Assembly (NCBI RefSeq): GCF_016123485.1
Contig: NZ_JADCKQ010000002.1
Location: 248,001 to 312,000, forward strand
Direction of reading: 5' to 3'
Length of the DNA stretch: 64,000 bases
Origin: Halocynthiibacter styelae
GTDB lineage: Bacteria; Pseudomonadota; Alphaproteobacteria; Rhodobacterales; Rhodobacteraceae
The position numbers and the translations under genes are program-made. Position 1 is the first letter of the stretch. Each line of letters begins with the position of its first letter. The notes beneath the pieces are model-generated. The model was not told the DNA's origin. It made no database searches and saw only the letters and a program-made list of their open reading frames with translations. This document shows, piece after piece, positions 43,954 through 52,405 of the stretch.

Positions 43954-45243
43954 ATGACAACCGAAAATGCATTTTTCACCGCGGCGCTGAGTGTCCCGGC
44001 AAGACGGCACATCCGGGTGTTTCAGCTGCACCAGTTTCTTGATCGTTTTGCGATGGGGCTGACGGTTGCCGTGGTTGCGCTGGCGCTGACCAACCGGGGC
44101 ATGGATCTTTTCCAGATCTCTCTGCTTTTCGGGATTTACTCATTTACAACAATGACGATGGAACTTCCGTTTGGTGGGTTGGCCGACAACATTGGGCGCA
44201 AACCGGTCTTTCTGGCCGCTGTCATTGCCAGCATGATCTCTCTTGCGCTTTTCCTGTCGACACGCGATTTTTGTGTCCTCGCGCTTTCATTCGCTTTCAT
44301 CGGCTTTGGGCGTGCACTCCGGTCGGGCACACTTGATGCCTGGTTCGTTGAAACATTCAGAACCTATGCCCCGAATGTGGATATTCAGCCCGCACTTGCA
44401 AAAGCGCAATGGGCCAATGCCATGGGCCTGGCGATGGGCGCTGTTTCAGGAGGGCTTCTGCCTGATCTTTTGGGCCCGATGGCAGAAAGACAGGGCTTCG
44501 GTGCCTATGACGTTTCTTATGCGGCAAGCTTTGCGGTGATGTCTGGCGTGTTCATCTACACCTTATTTGCCATCGCAGAAGAACCACGCCCGCTAAATCC
44601 TCATGCTCTGAAACAGGGGTTTACATCGGTGCCCCTGGTGATCAGAGAGGCAGGACTTCTTGCCCTGAGACATCCGGCGTTGTCGTTGCTTCTGGCAGCT
44701 CTGGTGTTTTCCCTGATGGCCACCAACCCCATTGAGGTGATCTGGCCAACCCATGCAAAACCAATGCTGGATGAAGGCTATGCCAACACGATCATTGGTG
44801 TTCTGACCGCTGCCTATTTCTTCTCAATCGCAGTCGGCGCATCACTGTCCCCGTTCATCAGCCACATTTTCAGACGGAGGCATGCAACGACACTTGCAGT
44901 GTCTTTTGCATGTCTGGCCACGATTCAGATCACGCTGGCTTTGCAGGGCAGTGTGATCGGCTTTGTGACGGTCTTCATTCTCTATTCTGTGTTCCTTGGC
45001 ATTTCTGAAACGCCAGCCAGTAATATTCTGCACAGATGCGTTGAAGATAGCCAGAGATCCACAATGTTGTCTTTGAAGTCTCTGATGCAGCAACTCGGGG
45101 CAGCTTTGGGCCTGATACTGGCGGGTGCAGTCGCCGAAATCTATTCCACCCCTACGGCCTGGATGTTGGGCGCCGTGTTTCTGATCATATCCGTGTCCCT
45201 GCTCTGCATCCTCGCCAGACGGATCACTTCAGAGACTGAATAG
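43954..45243 (+). CDS. MFS transporter
   Basis: 429 residues, twelve transmembrane helices; motif A-like GGLADNIGRKPVF between helices 2 and 3. Resembles drug or metabolite exporters of the MFS_1 family without a clear subfamily. It lies 91 bp after guaD in the same direction, so a nucleobase-related substrate is possible but unproven. A long hairpin (45321-45352) ends the unit. Confidence 0.82.
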   Translation: MTTENAFFTAALSVPARRHIRVFQLHQFLDRFAMGLTVAVVALALTNRGMDLFQISLLFGIYSFTTMTMELPFGGLADNIGRKPVFLAAVIASMISLALFLSTRDFCVLALSFAFIGFGRALRSGTLDAWFVETFRTYAPNVDIQPALAKAQWANAMGLAMGAVSGGLLPDLLGPMAERQGFGAYDVSYAASFAVMSGVFIYTLFAIAEEPRPLNPHALKQGFTSVPLVIREAGLLALRHPALSLLLAALVFSLMATNPIEVIWPTHAKPMLDEGYANTIIGVLTAAYFFSIAVGASLSPFISHIFRRRHATTLAVSFACLATIQITLALQGSVIGFVTVFILYSVFLGISETPASNILHRCVEDSQRSTMLSLKSLMQQLGAALGLILAGAVAEIYSTPTAWMLGAVFLIISVSLLCILARRITSETE

Positions 45244-45320
45244 CGGACCATCACCCAAAATGCAGCCTTGCCATAGCGGTGCAAAGCCAAATCAGGCTGT
45301 TAAAATCCGGAGAAAAGATT

Positions 45321-45352
45321 CTTCCCGCAGGAGCGGTTTCCTACGGGAAGAG
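45321..45352. terminator. Hairpin between MFS and CAP genes
   Basis: TCTTCCCG (45321-45328) pairs with CGGGAAGA (45345-45352); the stem continues inward as AGGA/TCCT after one mismatch. It lies between two convergent genes and ends directly before the CAP gene stop, so it may serve both. Confidence 0.6.
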
Positions 45353-45356
45353 GAAA

Positions 45357-45851
45357 TCAACAAGGTTTGACCAGCAGAAGAACCCAGGCCTGACCTTCGG
45401 GATCATAACCAAGACCGTATTGAGTTGCGCGGGAGTTCAGGATATTCGCACGATGTGGCGGGGAAGCCATCCAGGATTGCACGACATCTTCCGGGCTGGT
45501 CTGCCCGCGGGCAATGTTTTCAGCAAAGGTGCAGGCCTGCACACCGCCTGCCGCAAGACGATCACCTGGGCCAGCGCCACTTGCGCTTTGATGGGACAGG
45601 CTGGTCTGATTGCTGACTTCGGATGCAAACAGGCGGGCAATCCCGGACACCTGCGGGGCGTATTCAAGTTCCGCCAGTCCCATGCGTTTGCGTTGTGCAT
45701 TCACAATTGCGGCCGCCACCAGTTCTGCACGCGGGGCAACGCTGACAGAGGCTCTGACCTCTTCAGGGCCTGGCGCGCTGCCTGTATTGTTGCATCCCGC
45801 CAATATTGCTGACCCAAGGGCCAGCGCGACAATAGATTTTGTAAGTCTCAT
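45357..45851 (-). CDS. CAP-domain lipoprotein (first of two)
   Basis: 164 residues from the ATG at 45851; the longer reading upstream is not supported. Lipoprotein signal with lipobox ILAGC (Cys20). The rest is a bacterial CAP/SCP domain: NAQRKRMGLAELEY, the TSLSHQS histidine segment, and CTFAENIARG with VVQSWMASPPHRANILN. Function in bacteria is unclear; surface roles are assumed. Follows a related gene 28 bp upstream, so a tandem duplication is likely. Confidence 0.85.
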   Translation of the reverse strand: MRLTKSIVALALGSAILAGCNNTGSAPGPEEVRASVSVAPRAELVAAAIVNAQRKRMGLAELEYAPQVSGIARLFASEVSNQTSLSHQSASGAGPGDRLAAGGVQACTFAENIARGQTSPEDVVQSWMASPPHRANILNSRATQYGLGYDPEGQAWVLLLVKPC

Positions 45852-45879
45852 GGTAATCTCCGGGCAAATATAGCCTGAT

Positions 45880-46410
45880 TTAACAACCTGGCGCGGCCAG
45901 GAGCAAGACCCAGTGATTGCGTTCCGGATGCAGGGCAAGGCCAAATTCCTGCAGGTTTGGCAAAAAGATATTGTCGCGATGCCCTGATGAGCCAAGCCAA
46001 TCACGCATAATCACGTCAACGGTTTCCTGCCCCTGCCCCAGGTTTTCAGCGACACGACAGGCCCCATAGCCACTGTCGCGTACACGGGTGATGGCGTTTT
46101 TGCCCTGCCCGTTGGTGTGTGACAAGGCAATACCGGGCTGCGCGAGCCAATTGGCATGCCCCTGTGCCACCCGGCTGAGACTGCGATTATAGCTGACCGG
46201 TGCAAGCCCCCGGGCACGACGTTCCGCGTTCAGGCGCAGACCTACTTTATCAGCAATACTGCCGGAGGGCGCGTTCTGACGCCGGATCTGTCCGGCGGCC
46301 CGGGTAATCGCCTGATCCGCAGGCACCACATGTGTATAGGACGCACGATGTTCAACCACACAAGCCGGCAACAACAGCACCATGACCAACACAACCAAAG
46401 AACGAAACAT
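45880..46410 (-). CDS. CAP-domain lipoprotein (second of two)
   Basis: 176 residues from the ATG at 46410 with a GAGGGAG ribosome site. Lipobox LLLPAC at Cys17. CAP-domain motifs: LNAERRARGLAPVSY, IALSHTNGQ, CRVAENLGQG and WLGSSGHRDNIF. Same domain layout as the neighbour but clearly diverged, so the duplication is old. Probably co-transcribed with it. Confidence 0.85.
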   Translation of the reverse strand: MFRSLVVLVMVLLLPACVVEHRASYTHVVPADQAITRAAGQIRRQNAPSGSIADKVGLRLNAERRARGLAPVSYNRSLSRVAQGHANWLAQPGIALSHTNGQGKNAITRVRDSGYGACRVAENLGQGQETVDVIMRDWLGSSGHRDNIFLPNLQEFGLALHPERNHWVLLLAAPGC

Positions 46411-46444
46411 CGTATTCTCCCTCAAGGCAGAGCCCCTGGAAGAA

Positions 46445-47800
46445 TCAGATCACCAGAGCCCGTGCCAATGTATTTTGATGGGAGATAGTCTGGTAGAGAT
46501 CTATGGTCACAATGTGGCCGGATGTCACAATTTTTCGCCCGTTCACCAGAAGATCCCTCACTTTTGTGGGCCCTGTCAAGAGCAACCCTGCGGGGTCGTG
46601 GCTTCCGGCAGATTCAACCTGACCGAGATCCCAGATCGCGATATCAGCGCAGGCATTCACCGCAATACGCCCGCAATCCGGACGCCCCAGCACATCCGCC
46701 CCACCCCGCGTGGCAATTTCCAACGCTTCCCGGGCGCTCATGGCGTCTGCACCAAGATTCACCCGCTGCAACAGCATCGCCTGACGGGCCTCGGCCGCCA
46801 TATTCGCCATATCATTTGAGGCCGAACCATCGACGCCAAGACCAACCTTTACGCCCGTATCCCGCATCCCCCGGATGGGCGCGATACCCGACCCAAGACG
46901 ACAGTTCGAACAGGGGCAATGGGCCACACCGGTGCCGGTGCGTGCGAACAGGTCAATTTCCTGCCCATCAAGTTTCACACAATGTGCGTGCCAGACATCA
47001 TCCCCTGTCCAGCCCAGATCTTCTGCATATTGGCCAGGCCGGCAGCCGAATTTTTCAAGGCTGTAGGCCACGTCTTCGTCATTCTCAGCCAGATGTGTGT
47101 GCAGCATCACGCCCTTATCCCGTGCAAGTAAGGCCGTATCGCGCATCAACTCCCGGCTGACGGAAAAGGGCGAACAGGGGGCCAGACCGATACGCAGCAT
47201 GGATCCTTCAGCCGGGTCATGCCAGCGATCCACCAGGCGGATCATATCGTTGAGAATATCTTCTTCCCGTTCCACCAGCGCATCGGGTGGCAGACCACCA
47301 TCGCTTTCGCCAATCGACATCGCCCCGCGTGTGGGATGGAAGCGCAGGCCAATTTCCTGGGCGGCCTCTATCGTATCCTCAAGCCTTGATCCGTTGGGAT
47401 ACAGGTAGAGATGATCCGATGTCATGGTGCAGCCGGATAAGGCCAGTTCGGCCAGGCCCGTCAGCGCGGATACCCGCATTTCTTCCGGACCGAAGCCGGA
47501 CCAGATCGGGTAAAGCCTTTGCAGCCAGCCAAAAAGCAACGCATCCTGCGCGCCGGGCACTGCACGGGTCAGGCTTTGATACAGATGGTGGTGGGTGTTC
47601 ACAAGGCCTGGGGTCACAAGGCAGTTTTCAGCGTTAATCACCTCTGCCCCGGCAGCGGCTGTCAGCCCCTGCCCGACAGCAGCAACCCGGTTTCCACGGA
47701 TCAGGATATCGGCGTGCTGCAATTCACGCCGCTCATCATCCATTGTCAGGATGCAGCGGGCGTTTTGAATCAGAATTTCACGGTCTGGGTTTGGTGTCAT
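46445..47800 (-). CDS. 8-oxoguanine deaminase
   Basis: 451 residues from the ATG at 47800. Amidohydrolase of the AtzB/TrzN-like cog0402 group: NTHHHLYQSLTRA, HTHLAENDEDVAY, and GVDGSASNDM carry the metal and catalytic residues. Closest remembered relatives are 8-oxoguanine deaminases, once misnamed hydroxydechloroatrazine ethylaminohydrolases. Converts 8-oxoguanine to urate. Guanine deaminase lies 2.6 kb away, consistent with purine salvage or degradation. Confidence 0.85.
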   Translation of the reverse strand: MTPNPDREILIQNARCILTMDDERRELQHADILIRGNRVAAVGQGLTAAAGAEVINAENCLVTPGLVNTHHHLYQSLTRAVPGAQDALLFGWLQRLYPIWSGFGPEEMRVSALTGLAELALSGCTMTSDHLYLYPNGSRLEDTIEAAQEIGLRFHPTRGAMSIGESDGGLPPDALVEREEDILNDMIRLVDRWHDPAEGSMLRIGLAPCSPFSVSRELMRDTALLARDKGVMLHTHLAENDEDVAYSLEKFGCRPGQYAEDLGWTGDDVWHAHCVKLDGQEIDLFARTGTGVAHCPCSNCRLGSGIAPIRGMRDTGVKVGLGVDGSASNDMANMAAEARQAMLLQRVNLGADAMSAREALEIATRGGADVLGRPDCGRIAVNACADIAIWDLGQVESAGSHDPAGLLLTGPTKVRDLLVNGRKIVTSGHIVTIDLYQTISHQNTLARALVI

Positions 47801-47911
47801 CACACAGGTCCTCTGTTTACGAAGACCCGTTCGGTGTGACGTAGAACGTCCAGAGGCTGGCGGACAGAAGGGCAAGGACTCCGGCCAGCGGGGAAACTAT
47901 ATGATATTTTA

Positions 47912-47940
47912 CCGCCCCGGATCAATCCATCCCGGGGCGG
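47912..47940 (-). terminator. Hairpin after aminotransferase
   Basis: CCGCCCCGG (47912-47920) and CCGGGGCGG (47932-47940) form a perfect 9-bp stem with an 11-base loop just past the aminotransferase stop. The following bases on the minus strand, TAAAATAT, are A/T rich but lack a T run. Confidence 0.55.
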
Positions 47941-47955
47941 CTGATAAATACAAGG

Positions 47956-49074
47956 TTAATGGCGCGCCAGGAAATCCGATACAAGCGCCAGACCTTTTCC
48001 CAGGATCTCAGGGCTATTGGCGTATCCAATCCGCACATAGCCTTCCATGCCCAGGGCCGAACCCGGCGTGAACATCACCCCGGTTTCCTGCAAAAGTGCA
48101 ACACAGAAATCGCGTGAATTCAGGGGCAGATCATATTTCAGAAGCGCCGTTGTGCCGGAAGCAGGTTTCACCCAGCTGATCTTTGGCTCGCTCGCGATCC
48201 AGGCGTCAAGAATGGCCAGATTGCCCCGGGTGATCGCCTGACTGCGGGCCAGAACCTGATCTTTGTTTTCAAGCGCAAGGGCCGCAAAATGATCATCAAT
48301 CATCCCAACGGAAATCGTGTCATAATCGCGGTGAATGGTGACCTCTTCGATCAGACCCACAGGCCCGGCAATCCATCCCAGACGCAGACCAGCAAGAGAA
48401 TACGCCTTAGACATGCCCGCGGTGCTGATGCCTTTCTCATAGATATCCGCGATGGAATCTGTCATGCCATTTCCGGTCTGGTCCGTGCCCCGATAGACCT
48501 CGTCACACAGAACCCAGGCCCCGGCGGAGCGTGCGATTTCTGCAATCTCTTCCAGCATCTCACGCCCCATCAACGCGCCGGTGGGGTTGTTCGGATTGTT
48601 GATCGCAATCAAGCGGGTGTCTGGCGTGACCAGTGCGCGCAGCTGTTCCAGATCCGGCAGAAATCCATCTTCTTCACGCAGTTGCAGCGGATGCACATCG
48701 GCATCAATGCTGGCCGGAATGGAATAGTGCTGCTGATAGGTCGGGACCACAGCCACCACCCGGTCACCACGCGAGACAAGCGTTTTATGCACCAGCATAT
48801 TCGCGCCAATCGTGCCATGGGTGACAATTGTATTCTCCGGTTTTTGGTTCTGATACAATGCAGAGATTGCCTGCCGCAGACGATCCGACCCTTCAATCGC
48901 GCCGTAGGTCATTTTCATCGGCAGAAGATCAGACAGGCTGTCGTCATTGCGCCCGGCCAGTTGCAGAAGTTCCGCGATTGTCAGGCTTTCAACACAGGTT
49001 TCAGCCAGGTTCCATTCGCATCTGGTTTCCCATTCGTTCATCCAGATTTCGACGCCAAAAGGTTCAATATGCAT
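47956..49074 (-). CDS. Class I/II PLP aminotransferase
   Basis: 372 residues, fold type I. The Schiff-base lysine lies in GMSKAYSLAGLRLGW; NNPNNPTGA and DEVYRG are the other cofactor-contacting blocks. Fifteen bp downstream of an ornithine cyclodeaminase-like gene on the same strand. Together with it and a divergent LuxR regulator this forms an amino-acid catabolic unit of unknown substrate. Confidence 0.88.
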   Translation of the reverse strand: MHIEPFGVEIWMNEWETRCEWNLAETCVESLTIAELLQLAGRNDDSLSDLLPMKMTYGAIEGSDRLRQAISALYQNQKPENTIVTHGTIGANMLVHKTLVSRGDRVVAVVPTYQQHYSIPASIDADVHPLQLREEDGFLPDLEQLRALVTPDTRLIAINNPNNPTGALMGREMLEEIAEIARSAGAWVLCDEVYRGTDQTGNGMTDSIADIYEKGISTAGMSKAYSLAGLRLGWIAGPVGLIEEVTIHRDYDTISVGMIDDHFAALALENKDQVLARSQAITRGNLAILDAWIASEPKISWVKPASGTTALLKYDLPLNSRDFCVALLQETGVMFTPGSALGMEGYVRIGYANSPEILGKGLALVSDFLARH

Positions 49075-49088
49075 AGGGTTTCCTTTCT

Positions 49089-50036
49089 TCAGGCCGTCGC
49101 GGCGCGGTAAACAGCATGGGCGACGGCGATGTCTTCAAGTCCAAGGCCGATGGAACGGAAGAACACAGGGCTTCCCTTTTCCGGTGTGGCGCATGTGCCG
49201 GTGGCAAGTTCCGCCAGATCGCCTTTCACCGCCTCAGCCTGCCAGCCATGATCCCGTGCCGCCAGTTGCATTTCACCGGCCGCGCCCGGGGTTGTTGCGC
49301 GATAGTCGCAGTAAACCTGGGCTGTGTTCAGGAACGCGGGCGCAATTTCATGGGCCTTTGCAACATTGGTGCTGATCGACGTAACGAGGGTGTCCTCGCC
49401 TACAGCAGACATGTCCAGGACCGGCGTGCCGGAAGATGTGCAAAGCATAATCACATCCGCATCTTTTGCCGCATCTTCTGCCGTAGCGGAAAGCTGCACC
49501 CCAAGGCATGCGTTTTGCCAAGCCTGTTGCCGGGTCTCATTTTCCGCCAGGCCGGGGGAAAAGATGCAAACCTCATCCCAGTTCCGCAGATCCTGGACAT
49601 ACTGCCAATGCGCCAGCGCAACCGCGCCTGTACCGATGATCGCCAGCTTGCGGGATGACGGCTGCGCGAGGAAATCCACCGCCAGCGCCGTTGTCGCCGC
49701 CGTGCGTTCCGTTGTCAGGCGACCTGAATCACACAACAGAAGGGGCTTCCCGGTTTCGGATGACATAAGCGTGGTCCAGGCGGTGATCACAGGTTTGCCC
49801 GGTTTGACCAGATAAGGGGACAATTTCGCGCCAAAGACGCCACTGGCAATTTCTGCGCCAAGATAGGTGATGAAATCGCCCTTCTCACCAGGCAGAAGCG
49901 TCAGGGTTTGTGGCGGTTGCACGGCTTTGCCTTCGCCCAAAGCGATGAACAGAGAACGCATTTCGGTTAAAATATCAATCTGCGGCAGGATCTTTTCAAC
50001 GGCTTCTGCATCCAGGACCAGCGGGGGCGTGTTCAT
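49089..50036 (-). CDS. Ornithine cyclodeaminase/mu-crystallin family protein
   Basis: 315 residues from the ATG at 50036. NAD-binding fold with IIGTGAVALAHWQ in place of the usual GAGxQ; the substrate-binding region includes GEKGDFITYLGAEIASG. The family includes ornithine cyclodeaminase, alanine dehydrogenase and ketimine reductases, so the reaction is not fixed. First gene of the pair with the aminotransferase; the regulator gene starts 66 bp away on the other strand. Confidence 0.85.
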   Translation of the reverse strand: MNTPPLVLDAEAVEKILPQIDILTEMRSLFIALGEGKAVQPPQTLTLLPGEKGDFITYLGAEIASGVFGAKLSPYLVKPGKPVITAWTTLMSSETGKPLLLCDSGRLTTERTAATTALAVDFLAQPSSRKLAIIGTGAVALAHWQYVQDLRNWDEVCIFSPGLAENETRQQAWQNACLGVQLSATAEDAAKDADVIMLCTSSGTPVLDMSAVGEDTLVTSISTNVAKAHEIAPAFLNTAQVYCDYRATTPGAAGEMQLAARDHGWQAEAVKGDLAELATGTCATPEKGSPVFFRSIGLGLEDIAVAHAVYRAATA

Positions 50037-50101
50037 ATCTGATTTTCCTTCTTTGCAGCGATCCTGTACGAAAGCCGGGCAAAACCATATCATCCCAAAG
50101 G

Positions 50102-50947
50102 ATGATGCCATGCCGAAACTGTCTGAAGAGCCCGGAAGAGATGCAAAATTACGAAACGGATGTGTCGGCTTTTGCGGCCAGGCTTGCGGATGTCATCGAA
50201 GACGGCGGGACTGCGGATAATCTGATCGCGGCGACAGAACATGTTCTTCCCTTCTCTGCTGCATTTTGTGTGGTAAACCGGCCTTCAGGCGCACCAGTGT
50301 ACCTGGCGGACAATTACCCAGATGGCGCAGCCCGCAAAGCCGTGCAGCTATATGTACGCAGCACTTATCTTCTCAATCCAGTTTACAATGCCATCCTGAA
50401 CGGGTTGCCCGAAGGGTTGTATCCTATGGCGGATCTTGCGCCGGATAACTGGGCCGCTGAGCTTGCTTCAGATCACGTCTTGCCAGCACAAGATGAAGAG
50501 ATTGGCTATCGTACAGAAGGCTGGCCCCGTGGCCTTCAGGAGCTTTCCCTGCTTGTGGACCTGGGGCAAGGCGATATGGGGGAAATCAGTTTCGCCCGTC
50601 CTGCGGCAGATGGTGGGTTTACCCCATGCATATTGGATATGCTGCGCCCCTTCCTGCCCCTGATCGCTGTTGCGTTCCGACGGATCTGGTCCGGGCAGGA
50701 CGCAACCCCGACACCCAAACCTGCCCCGGCCCTGGATGAATTTGCGCAAGACGTCCTGACCACGAGAGAATCTGAGATCATCCATATGATCCTGAAAGGC
50801 CATTCCAGCCTGTCGGTCAGCATGGCTTTGGGCATTGCTCTGCCCACAGTGAAATCCCACCGCAGGAATGCCTACAGCAAACTGGGGGTCAGCACCCAGC
50901 AGCAGCTTTTCACGGCCTTTCTGAAATGGCAGGGCGGATCGGTCTGA
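50102..50947 (+). CDS. LuxR-type regulator
   Basis: About 281 residues; an ATG at 50141 is an alternative start. The C-terminal GerE/LuxR helix-turn-helix is clear (LTTRESEIIHMILKGHSS then ALPTVKSHRRNAYSKLGV). The N-terminal 200 residues are not a receiver domain nor recognisable acyl-homoserine-lactone domain. Divergent from the cyclodeaminase/aminotransferase pair with a 65-bp shared promoter, so it probably controls them in response to their substrate. Confidence 0.82.
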   Translation: MMPCRNCLKSPEEMQNYETDVSAFAARLADVIEDGGTADNLIAATEHVLPFSAAFCVVNRPSGAPVYLADNYPDGAARKAVQLYVRSTYLLNPVYNAILNGLPEGLYPMADLAPDNWAAELASDHVLPAQDEEIGYRTEGWPRGLQELSLLVDLGQGDMGEISFARPAADGGFTPCILDMLRPFLPLIAVAFRRIWSGQDATPTPKPAPALDEFAQDVLTTRESEIIHMILKGHSSLSVSMALGIALPTVKSHRRNAYSKLGVSTQQQLFTAFLKWQGGSV

Positions 50948-50952
50948 GGGGA

Positions 50953-51177
50953 TCAGAGGCCACCACTGCGCAGCGATCGTTTGCATTCTTTCGGCGGCTG
51001 ACCGTCATAGGTGAAAGCTTCCACATGACATTCCGCACATTTCCAGCATTGTGATCTGCCACGCGGACGGAAACGGTCTTCGTGCCAGCGACAGGGCTTT
51101 CCAGACACACCGGCCTGTGATCTGCGGAAGATGAAATACCCTGCCAGAAGCAGAACCAATAAAACTAAAACAGGCAT
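50953..51177 (-). CDS. Small membrane-anchored Cys-rich protein
   Basis: 74 residues from the ATG at 51177, preceded by GAGGGG. An N-terminal transmembrane helix (2-17, rich in Leu/Val) is followed by a soluble tail with five cysteines including Cys-x2-Cys (CWKCAECHVEA), a likely zinc-ribbon-like fold, and ending PPKECKRSL. No function known. Converges with the LuxR gene, five bp apart. Confidence 0.7.
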   Translation of the reverse strand: MPVLVLLVLLLAGYFIFRRSQAGVSGKPCRWHEDRFRPRGRSQCWKCAECHVEAFTYDGQPPKECKRSLRSGGL

Positions 51178-51238
51178 TCTGCCCCTCACTCATTACACGC
51201 CTCTATCCTGGTTATTTCAGACAACAGAGCAACAAAAA

Positions 51239-51262
51239 ACGCCCGCGGCAAAGGCGGGCGTT
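51239..51262 (-). terminator. Rho-independent terminator of the sdh operon
   Basis: On the minus strand AACGCCCGC-CTTTGCC-style loop-GCGGGCGTT, followed by TTTTT, 24 bp after the sdhB stop. A classical terminator. Confidence 0.88.
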
Positions 51263-51285
51263 CTGATTTTCAGTGTTCTGCTGGC

Positions 51286-52065
51286 TCAGGCTGCGCGTTC
51301 AACAAGCAGTTGCTTGATCTCAGCGATTGCCTTGGCCGGGTTCAGGCCTTTCGGGCAGGTCTTGGCGCAGTTCATGATGGTGTGGCAGCGATACAGTTTG
51401 AACGGATCGTCCAGCTCGTCCAGACGCTCGCCGGTTGCTTCATCACGTGAATCAATGATCCAGCGATACGCATGCAGCAGTGCTGCTGGGCCGAGGTATT
51501 TGTCGCCATTCCACCAATAGCTTGGGCAGGAGGTGGAACAAGACGCACACATCACACATTCATACAGACCATCAAGTTTCTTACGGTCTGCAATAGACTG
51601 CTTCCACTCTTTCGCAGGGCGGTTCGTCTTGGTTTCAAGCCATGGCATGATGGAGGCGTGCTGCGCATAGAAATGCGTCAGATCCGGGATCAGGTCGCGC
51701 ACCACCGGCATATGCGGCAGCGGGTAGATTTTTACGTCACCCTTGATTTCATCCATGCCATAGATACAGGCCAGCGTATTGATGCCGTCGATGTTCATCG
51801 CACAGGATCCACAGATGCCTTCGCGGCAGGACCGGCGGAAGGCCAGTGTCGGGTCGATATCGGTTTTGATCTTGATCAGCGCATCAAGAACCATCGGCCC
51901 ACAAGTGTCGAGATCCACAAAATAGGTGTCGACCTGCGGGTTCTTGCCGTCTTCTTCATTCCAGCGATAGATCTGGAATTTACGGACGTTGGTTGCGCCT
52001 TCCGGCTTGGGCCAGGTTTTGCCTGTCACCATGCGGGAGTTCTTGGGGAGTCTGAATTCTGCCAT
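51286..52065 (-). CDS. sdhB: Succinate dehydrogenase iron-sulfur subunit
   Basis: 259 residues. Cys80, Cys85, Cys88 and Cys100 (CREGICGSC and LAC) bind the 2Fe-2S cluster; [12 protein letters not shown] and [17 protein letters not shown] in the C-terminal half bind the 4Fe-4S and 3Fe-4S clusters. Transfers electrons from SdhA to quinone. Last gene of the operon, separated from sdhA by a small lipoprotein gene. Confidence 0.97.
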   Translation of the reverse strand: MAEFRLPKNSRMVTGKTWPKPEGATNVRKFQIYRWNEEDGKNPQVDTYFVDLDTCGPMVLDALIKIKTDIDPTLAFRRSCREGICGSCAMNIDGINTLACIYGMDEIKGDVKIYPLPHMPVVRDLIPDLTHFYAQHASIMPWLETKTNRPAKEWKQSIADRKKLDGLYECVMCASCSTSCPSYWWNGDKYLGPAALLHAYRWIIDSRDEATGERLDELDDPFKLYRCHTIMNCAKTCPKGLNPAKAIAEIKQLLVERAA

Positions 52066-52075
52066 CAGTCTTCTC

Positions 52076-52405
52076 CTATAGCTGAATGCCGCTGAGACTT
52101 TCCCGGGCGATGCATTTCACAGCATCCGGGCGCGCGGCGATGTTAACCACGGTCTCAACGGTTGAATCATTAATGCCCGTGACAGCTGCACCGGCAAGTG
52201 TGAATATTTCATTGCTGCTGGCCTGGTTGATAATGCAGGCGGCAACAGGTTCGACGTTCACGCCGGGGAATTTATCCTCGGACACGGACACCACGGTGCG
52301 CAGGGCTGCTGCGCGTGTGGTGTTGTCGACCTGTTCCTGCAAGGTGCAACCCGCAGCGGCAAATGCCACCGCAGCCAGTGCAATATATGAAGCCATACAG
52401 CGCAT
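52076..52405 (-). CDS. Putative lipoprotein between sdhA and sdhB
   Basis: 109 residues; ATG at 52405 overlaps the sdhA stop (TGATG). N-terminal signal with lipobox FAAAGC (Cys20) and two later cysteines. Not homologous to any succinate dehydrogenase subunit I know. Its embedded position suggests conserved co-expression, with a possible envelope or assembly role; function unknown. Confidence 0.75.
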   Translation of the reverse strand: MRCMASYIALAAVAFAAAGCTLQEQVDNTTRAAALRTVVSVSEDKFPGVNVEPVAACIINQASSNEIFTLAGAAVTGINDSTVETVVNIAARPDAVKCIARESLSGIQL

